Source of the DNA: Demequina sediminis
Lineage (GTDB): Bacteria; Actinomycetota; Actinomycetes; Actinomycetales; Demequinaceae
Length of the DNA stretch: 64,000 nt
Assembly: GCF_030296675.1 (NCBI RefSeq)
Contig: NZ_AP027736.1
Coordinates: 1,116,001-1,180,000 of the forward strand
Direction: 5' to 3'
Shown: piece after piece, positions 59,023 through 64,000 of the stretch
Numbering within the stretch: the first letter of the stretch is position 1
Layout: the number at the start of each line of letters is the position of its first letter
Program-made: the position numbers and the translations under genes
Notes under the pieces: model-generated
The model's database searches: none
Told to the model about the DNA's origin: nothing
Seen by the model: only the letters and a program-made list of their open reading frames with translations

Positions 59023-60429
59023 CTACCAGGAGAAGCCCTCCGAATGGCGCCGCTCGGCCGGCACCCCGGCGCGCGCGGCATCGTCCATGAGCGCTCCCAC
59101 CCAGCCCGTGGGTCCACACGCGAAGACGTCCGCACCCGCGAGTCCGGGAACCACGTGCCCCAGTCGCACTGGGGCGGCCTGCGGGGCCCAGCCGTCGCCG
59201 CGCGGGCCCACGAGCACGTGAAGCGCGGCTCCCTTGGCGGCGGCGAGCGAGCGGAGCTCGTCGAGGTGAGGCACGTCCCGCTCCGCGTGAGCGCGCACGA
59301 TCACCGTGCATTCGCCGGGGCGGAGGTCCGAGTCCTCGAGCAACGCGAGCACGGGCGTGATCCCGATCCCCGCGCCCGCGAGCACCAGGTGGTTGCCCCT
59401 GCGGTGCGCGTCGGTGAAGAGGCCGAACGGCCCCTCGACCATGACCCGGGTGTCAGGGCGCAGTCCCGCGAGGGCGGCTGATCCGTCCCCAAGCGGCTTG
59501 ACGGTGATCCTCATCCAGTCCTCCCGCGGCGCCCGTGACAGCGAGTACGGGTGGGCCTGTCCCCACACGCCCGGCGCAAGGAAGCGAAAGAGGAAGAACT
59601 GCCCGCCCCGAGCGCGCAGACGGCCCAGCCGATGCCCCGTCATCGCGATCGCGGTGGAGCCGTCCGCGAGCACGCCCGTCGCGGCGACCCGCACGCGGTG
59701 CCTGCGCATCCGCACCAACGGCCGCGCGACCCGAAATACGAGTAGCCCACCCACCGCGACCGTCCACAGCGCGGCCCAGTACCACCACGCGAAGCCGCCC
59801 GCCATGAAGGTCGAGCCGTCGGTCAGCTGGTGAGGAATCGACAGCCCCACCGCGAGGTACGCGAAGACGTGAACGGCGTGCCACGACTCGTAGGCCCACC
59901 GCCGCCTCACCGCCGCATACGAGGTCACGACGACGGCGATGAGCAACACGGCGCCGATCCACGCGAGCGTCATGGGACCGCCGTGAGCGACGGCGAGTTC
60001 CCACGCCTGAGTGAGCACGCCGATCCGCGCGACCAGGGCGTACCCGGCGACGAGCAGCGCGACGTGGGCGATCATCACCAGGAAGCCGAGCCGACCCAGC
60101 GTGCCATGCAGCCTCGCGGCGCGGTCGTGGCCCAGGGTGCGTTCGACGACGGGGATGCGGGCGATGAGCACCAGCTGGACCATGATCAGGGTCGACGCGA
60201 CGATTCCCGCGAGGCGGCCGCCGGAGATGAGCACTCCGGACGGACTCGTGACGTCGAGCGTGCCGGAGGCCAGCGCGAGCGCGATCGCCCCCGTGCCCGC
60301 GAGCCACGCCGCGGCCTCGACGGCATCGCGCCTGCGGTCCTGCGTCACGCCGCGCGCGCGACGCGCGCTGATCCGCGACCACTCATCGAGGCGAGGGCCA
60401 CTCCCCTGCACGGGCGTCGCGAGGCTCAT
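59023..60429 (-). CDS. Ferric reductase-like membrane flavocytochrome 2
   Basis: 468 residues, no frame break. Heme-type histidines at about residues 108, 122, 184, 187 and 200; FAD motif HPYSLSRAP at 293-301; NAD(P)H loop GAGIGITPV at 352-360; CGPTGW near the C-terminus. Same domain order as flavocytochrome 1 and clearly paralogous (WHAVH...PHQ, STFMAGGFAWWYWA versus STFRDGGAAWWFW). Predicted to pass electrons from cytosolic NAD(P)H to an outer acceptor. ATG overlaps the upstream FMN-binding gene's stop. Confidence 0.9.
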   Translation of the reverse strand: MSLATPVQGSGPRLDEWSRISARRARGVTQDRRRDAVEAAAWLAGTGAIALALASGTLDVTSPSGVLISGGRLAGIVASTLIMVQLVLIARIPVVERTLGHDRAARLHGTLGRLGFLVMIAHVALLVAGYALVARIGVLTQAWELAVAHGGPMTLAWIGAVLLIAVVVTSYAAVRRRWAYESWHAVHVFAYLAVGLSIPHQLTDGSTFMAGGFAWWYWAALWTVAVGGLLVFRVARPLVRMRRHRVRVAATGVLADGSTAIAMTGHRLGRLRARGGQFFLFRFLAPGVWGQAHPYSLSRAPREDWMRITVKPLGDGSAALAGLRPDTRVMVEGPFGLFTDAHRRGNHLVLAGAGIGITPVLALLEDSDLRPGECTVIVRAHAERDVPHLDELRSLAAAKGAALHVLVGPRGDGWAPQAAPVRLGHVVPGLAGADVFACGPTGWVGALMDDAARAGVPAERRHSEGFSW

Positions 60430-60980
60430 GCGAGGCCCGCCGCCTGCATCGCGCTCAACACCGCATCCTCGACCGCCGCCGAGGTATAACTCGCGCCCGA
60501 GATGTAGCCGACATCCGTGTGCTGCGCCTCGAGGATCGCCGCCTCGAGTTCCGGCATCGCCTGCTCATTGATGCGCTGAGAATGCGGATCCGACTCGCCC
60601 GACTCGAGCCACGTGATGGCCGTGATCACGCCCGACTCGACCGTGATCTGGGCCTGGAAGTCGCCGTAGCGGCTGCTCACCACCTCGCCCGCATAGGTCG
60701 CGGCGGTGGAGGCGTCGGTCGCCGCTTCCGTGGACGGCGTCGCGGTGGACGTGGGGGAGGGCGTGGCGGTAGATGTGGCCGATGCCGGGGTCGACGCGGC
60801 GCCCGAGGTTGAGGCAGCCGCGGGTTCCGTGGCCCACGCGCCCGTCAGGGCCGTGGCGGGACTGGCCACCGACGTGGTGCCCTCCGTCCACAACCCCGAG
60901 CCCACGAGGGCCCCGGTCGACACGAGGGAGGCCGCGAGGCCGGAGACGAGGATGCCGGAGGAGCGCTTCATGGCTCTCAT
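60426..60980 (-). CDS. FMN-binding domain protein 1, exported, with Ser/Thr/Ala-rich linker
   Basis: 184 residues. Signal/anchor ILVSGLAASLVSTGALVGSG at about residues 10-29, then a Ser/Thr/Ala/Pro linker (about residues 48-95) long enough to reach into the wall, then the FMN-binding domain (YGDFQAQITVESGVITAITW). The flavin motif is D156 and SGAS at 161-164, with Ser164 the likely covalent FMN site. First gene of the cluster; two ATG starts (60980, 60971) are possible. A dispersed motif copy lies 18 bases upstream. Confidence 0.85.
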   Translation of the reverse strand: MRAMKRSSGILVSGLAASLVSTGALVGSGLWTEGTTSVASPATALTGAWATEPAAASTSGAASTPASATSTATPSPTSTATPSTEAATDASTAATYAGEVVSSRYGDFQAQITVESGVITAITWLESGESDPHSQRINEQAMPELEAAILEAQHTDVGYISGASYTSAAVEDAVLSAMQAAGLA

Positions 60981-60997
60981 CCCACCGGCCCGTGCTC

Positions 60998-61006
60998 GGA
61001 CGATGC
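60998..61006 (+). repeat. Copy of dispersed GGACGATGC motif
   Basis: Exact copy in the gap upstream of the electron-transfer cluster, followed by TCGGG. Confidence 0.55.
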
Positions 61007-61055
61007 TCGGGCCGTGCTGAGAGTTTGTCGAGAGCGGTGCTACACGACCGCGCTT

Positions 61056-62124
61056 CTACACGACAGCGCCGCGCAGCACCACGTGCCGCGGCGACGCGAG
61101 CACGGAGATGTCCGCGCGAGGGTCCTCCGCGTACACGACGAGGTCGGCGGGGTCGCCCTCCTCGAGCACCGGCACGCCGAGGAAGGCACGCGCGCGCCAC
61201 GAGGCCATCGCGACCACGTCGCCGGCGGGGACGCCCGCCGCGACCATCAGCGCCGCCTCGGCCGGCAGCGCGCCGTGGCCGATCGTCCCGCCGGCATCGG
61301 TGCCAACCAGCAGCGACACCCCGGCCTCGTGCAGGGCCGCCACGTGCGCGAACCGGCGCTCGTGCATCGTCCTCATGCGGGCCGCGTATCCCGGGAAGCG
61401 CCCCTCCCCTGAGCCGCGTATCCCTCGAAGTTCGCGACCTGCAGCAGGGTGGGCACCACGGGGATGCCGCGCGCCGCCGCCTCCGCCATATGGTCGGCCG
61501 TCATCCCGGTGCCGTGCTCGATGCAGTCGATCCCCGCGTCGAGGAGCGCGTCGATCGACTCCGTGGCGAACGTGTGCGCCGTGACGCGCGCGCCCGCCTC
61601 GTGCGCGGCGGCGATCCCCTCCGCGAGGACACCGGCGGGCCACAGCGGCGTGAGATCCCCGGCGTCGCGGTCGATCCAGTCGGCGATGATCTTGACCCAG
61701 CCGTCGCCCGCGCGCGCCTCCTCGGCCATCACGGCGGGCAGGTCGGCCACCTCGATCTCGCGCGCGTAGTGGCGCAGGTAACGCTTGGGGCGCGCGATGA
61801 AGCGCGCCGCGCGGATCAGCCGGGGGCGGTGTCGACCGCGTCGAGAAAGCGCGTGTCAGACGGCGAGCCGGCATCGCGGATGAGCAGCGTGCCCGCGTCG
61901 CGGTCCACGAGTGCCTGCTTGAGGGCGAGGTCGGCGTCGACCGCACCCCCGCTATCGAGGCCCACGTGACAGTGAACGTCGACCAGGCCGGGCACGACCA
62001 CACCGTCGAGCGTGCGCTCGACGCACGGCGGCTCGGCGTAGGTGATCCGGCCGTCGACCACCCAGGCGCCGTCACGGACGTCGTCCTCACCCGCGAGGAC
62101 GGGGCCGCTCAGCCGCAGCGCCAC
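61056..62124 (-). CDS. Amidohydrolase (imidazolonepropionase-like metal-dependent hydrolase; two frame breaks)
   Basis: 356 residues after restoring bases at 61406-61409 and 61822-61826. Metal ligands appear in GLVDVHCHVGLD, a possible carboxylated Lys in GWVKIIADW, His in VTAHTF, and the Asp in LVGTDAGGTIGHG. The family hydrolyses cyclic amides or related bonds; the substrate is unknown. GTG start one base after the ffh stop. Often found between ffh and rpsP in actinobacteria, as far as I know. Confidence 0.85.
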
Positions 62125-62125
62125 G

Positions 62126-63721
62126 TCAGCGCCCGAGGTACTTGCCCAGGTCGGCGCCCAGCTTCGAGGTGTCGACCTCCTGGGGCGGCTGCGCGCCCAG
62201 GCCGAAGGCTGAGCCCGGCGCAGGCGCGGCCGGGGTGCGGTTGCGGGCCGCCGCCTCCTGCTGCGCGCGCAGCGCGGGGTTGCCCGACTTTCCCTTGACC
62301 TTGCGCTGTGGCGCCTGCTTGCCCTTCGACTTCTTGCCGCCCGGCATGCCGCCGAACGCCCCGGGCCCGCCGCCCATCCCGGGCAGCTGCGGCATGCCGC
62401 CGCCACGGGCCATCGCGCGCATCATCTTCTGCGCGTCCTCGAACCGCTTGACGAGCGAGTTGATCTGCGCGACGGTCGTCCCTGAACCCGCCGCGATGCG
62501 CGAGCGACGCGAGCCGTTGAGAAGCTTGGGGTTGTCGCGCTCGGCGGGCGTCATCGACTGGATGATCGCCTCGGTGCGCGTGAGCTCGCGCTCGTCGAAG
62601 TTCTCGATCTGGTCACGCAGCTGGCCCATGCCGGGCAGCATCGTGAGCATCTTCTTCATCGAGCCCATGTTCTTGAGCTGCTGCATCTGGCTGAGGAAAT
62701 CCGCGAGCGTGAAGTCCTCGCCCTGCGAGACCTTCTGCGCCATGCGCTCGGCCTCGGCCTGGTCGAACGTGCGCTCGGCCTGCTCGATGAGCGTGAGGAT
62801 GTCGCCCATGTCGAGGATGCGCGACGCCATGCGGTCCGGGTGGAAGACCTCGAAGTCCTCGAGCTTCTCTCCGGTCGACGCGAACATGATCGGGCGGCCC
62901 GTGACCTCGGCGACCGACAGCGCCGCACCACCGCGGGCGTCGCCGTCGAGCTTGGTCAGCACCACGCCGGTGAAGTCGACGCCCTGCTGGAACGCGGTCG
63001 CCGTGGTGACGGCGTCCTGGCCGATCATCGCGTCGATGACGAAGAGGACCTCGTCGGGCTCGACGGCCTTGCGGATGTCCGCGGCCTGACTCATGAGCTC
63101 CTGGTCGATGCCCAGGCGGCCCGCGGTATCGACGATCACGACCGAGTGCTGACGCTGCTCGGCCTCCTTGAGGCCCTTCTTCGCGACCTTGACGGGGTTG
63201 CCGCGCGGGCGCTCGTCCTCGCGGGTGACGCCGGGCTCGGGGGCGAACACCGGGACTCCCGCGCGCTCGCCCACGACACGCAACTGCGTCACGGCGTTGG
63301 GGCGCTGCAGGTCGGCGGCGACCAGCAGCGGGGTGTGGCCCTGCTGCTTGAGGTGATGAGCGAGCTTGCCCGCGAGGGTCGTCTTTCCGGCACCCTGCAG
63401 ACCCGCGAGCATGATGACCGTCGGGCCGGTCTTCGCGAACCGCAGGGTCCGAGCCTCGCCGCCCAGGATCGCGACGAGCTCCTCGTTGACGATCTTCACG
63501 ACCTGCTGGCCGGGGTTGAGCGCGCCCGACACCTCGGCTCCCAGCGCGCGCTCGCGGATGTTGCTCGTGAACGTGCGGACCACGGGCACCGCGACGTCGG
63601 CGTCGAGCAGCGCGCGGCGGATCTCGCGGATGGTGCCGTCGATGTCCGCCTCGGTCAGGCGGCCCTTGCCCCGCAGGTTGCGGAAGGTCTCTGTCAGGCG
63701 ATCGGAGAGGTTGGCGAACAC
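62126..63721 (-). CDS. ffh: Signal recognition particle protein Ffh
   Basis: 531-residue SRP GTPase. Helical N domain, G domain with GLQGAGKTTLAGKLAHHL, VVIVDTAGRL and TKLDGDARGGAAL, and a Met-rich M domain (QMQQLKNMGSMKKMLTML, GMPQLPGMGGG). GTG start with AAGGGA six bases upstream. 29 bases after glnD. Confidence 0.96.
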   Translation of the reverse strand: MFANLSDRLTETFRNLRGKGRLTEADIDGTIREIRRALLDADVAVPVVRTFTSNIRERALGAEVSGALNPGQQVVKIVNEELVAILGGEARTLRFAKTGPTVIMLAGLQGAGKTTLAGKLAHHLKQQGHTPLLVAADLQRPNAVTQLRVVGERAGVPVFAPEPGVTREDERPRGNPVKVAKKGLKEAEQRQHSVVIVDTAGRLGIDQELMSQAADIRKAVEPDEVLFVIDAMIGQDAVTTATAFQQGVDFTGVVLTKLDGDARGGAALSVAEVTGRPIMFASTGEKLEDFEVFHPDRMASRILDMGDILTLIEQAERTFDQAEAERMAQKVSQGEDFTLADFLSQMQQLKNMGSMKKMLTMLPGMGQLRDQIENFDERELTRTEAIIQSMTPAERDNPKLLNGSRRSRIAAGSGTTVAQINSLVKRFEDAQKMMRAMARGGGMPQLPGMGGGPGAFGGMPGGKKSKGKQAPQRKVKGKSGNPALRAQQEAAARNRTPAAPAPGSAFGLGAQPPQEVDTSKLGADLGKYLGR

Positions 63722-63750
63722 GAATATCCCTTCACAGCGTGCCTTCCAGC

Positions 63751-64000
63751 CTACCGTCCCGCGCGCCTGCTCTCGGAGGCCAGCGCCGCGCGGGCCCGCA
63801 CGGTCAGCGTCTCGACCAGTTGGGCGCGCCACGCGGTCCACGCCTTGGGGCCGGCCGCCTTCGCGTCCGCCTCCGTCAGGGCGCGCAGCACCTCGAGCAT
63901 CTCCGCGCGACCCTCGACCGCCGCCAGCAGGTCGGCGACCGTCGCAGGATCCTCGGGATCGCGGGTGGTGGCGAACTCCGCGAGGGTGAGGTGCTCGCGC
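63751..64000 (-). CDS. glnD: C-terminal end of [protein-PII] uridylyltransferase GlnD, lacking ACT domains
   Basis: The last 82 codons. They match the end of the GlnD HD domain: [40 protein letters not shown]. In mycobacteria and most other bacteria this is followed by about 150 residues with ACT domains; here a stop comes after [14 protein letters not shown]. Only 29 bases then remain before ffh. The gene runs off the window at 64000. The enzyme modifies PII in nitrogen control. Confidence 0.8.
   Translation of the reverse strand, partial: REHLTLAEFATTRDPEDPATVADLLAAVEGRAEMLEVLRALTEADAKAAGPKAWTAWRAQLVETLTVRARAALASESRRAGR

Overview
The window is a dense, high-GC (roughly 70%) stretch of a Gram-positive actinobacterial chromosome. 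Gene order (ftsK-rnj-dapA; pnp-rpsO; truB-rbfA-infB-ylxR-nusA-rimP; proS-ispG-rseP-dxr; rlmN-cdsA-frr-pyrH-tsf-rpsB; dprA-comM-yraN; rnhB-lepB-rplS-trmD-rimM-khpA-rpsP; ffh-glnD), a WhiG/FliA-type sigma gene beside xerC, a DUF222-HNH gene, a DUF4439 lipoprotein, a DUF2469 protein and a gluABCD operon point to Micrococcales, perhaps near Demequinaceae or Cellulomonadaceae. That placement is inference from gene order and codon use. No rRNA, tRNA, CRISPR array, prophage or insertion sequence was seen.

Layout. 0-5.5 kb: FtsK, RNase J and DapA. 5.5-10.7 kb: a small cupin, thyA-folA, an acetyltransferase-azlCD operon, a ZIP transporter and a second acetyltransferase. 10.2-14.4 kb: dapB with a membrane-protein partner, a DUF222-HNH gene and an M16 peptidase. 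14.5-17.3 kb: pnp and rpsO with strong terminators. 17.5-20.9 kb: a glutamate-type ABC transporter. 20.9-28 kb: ribF and the translation/transcription factor operon. 28-31.5 kb: DUF4439 lipoprotein, an inverted 27-bp repeat array, proS and a tiny secreted protein. 31.6-42.3 kb: MEP-pathway genes (ispG, dxr), the site-2 protease, rlmN, cdsA, frr, pyrH, tsf and rpsB. 42.6-48.1 kb: M23 protein, sigma factor, xerC, dprA, comM, yraN. 48.2-50.9 kb: TetR-controlled MFS exporter with a visible operator. 50.9-56.2 kb: the rnhB-to-rpsP block, interrupted by two paralogous small membrane proteins. 56.3-61 kb: a five-gene flavin/heme electron-transfer cluster (two FMN-binding proteins, two ferric-reductase-like proteins, one ApbE) placed between rpsP and the ffh side. 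61-64 kb: amidohydrolase, ffh, and the 3' end of a glnD that stops before the usual ACT domains.

Two whole-window signals stand out. First, a 9-10 base motif, (G)GGACGATGC, recurs at least 28 times on the two strands together and is in about half of the longer intergenic gaps; two imperfect copies face each other to form a hairpin upstream of proS. Its role is unknown. Second, sixteen genes are broken by 19 frame breaks, and each one closes if a single G or C is added, nearly always in a short G or C run. These look like systematic consensus deletions rather than biology, so the affected genes are annotated here as full-length.

Most genes are on the minus strand, often with ATGA or GTGA stop/start overlaps, so long operons are likely. 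The best candidate for an undescribed system is the mirror-ordered electron-transfer cluster at 56.3-61 kb; the best candidate for an undescribed sequence element is the dispersed motif.
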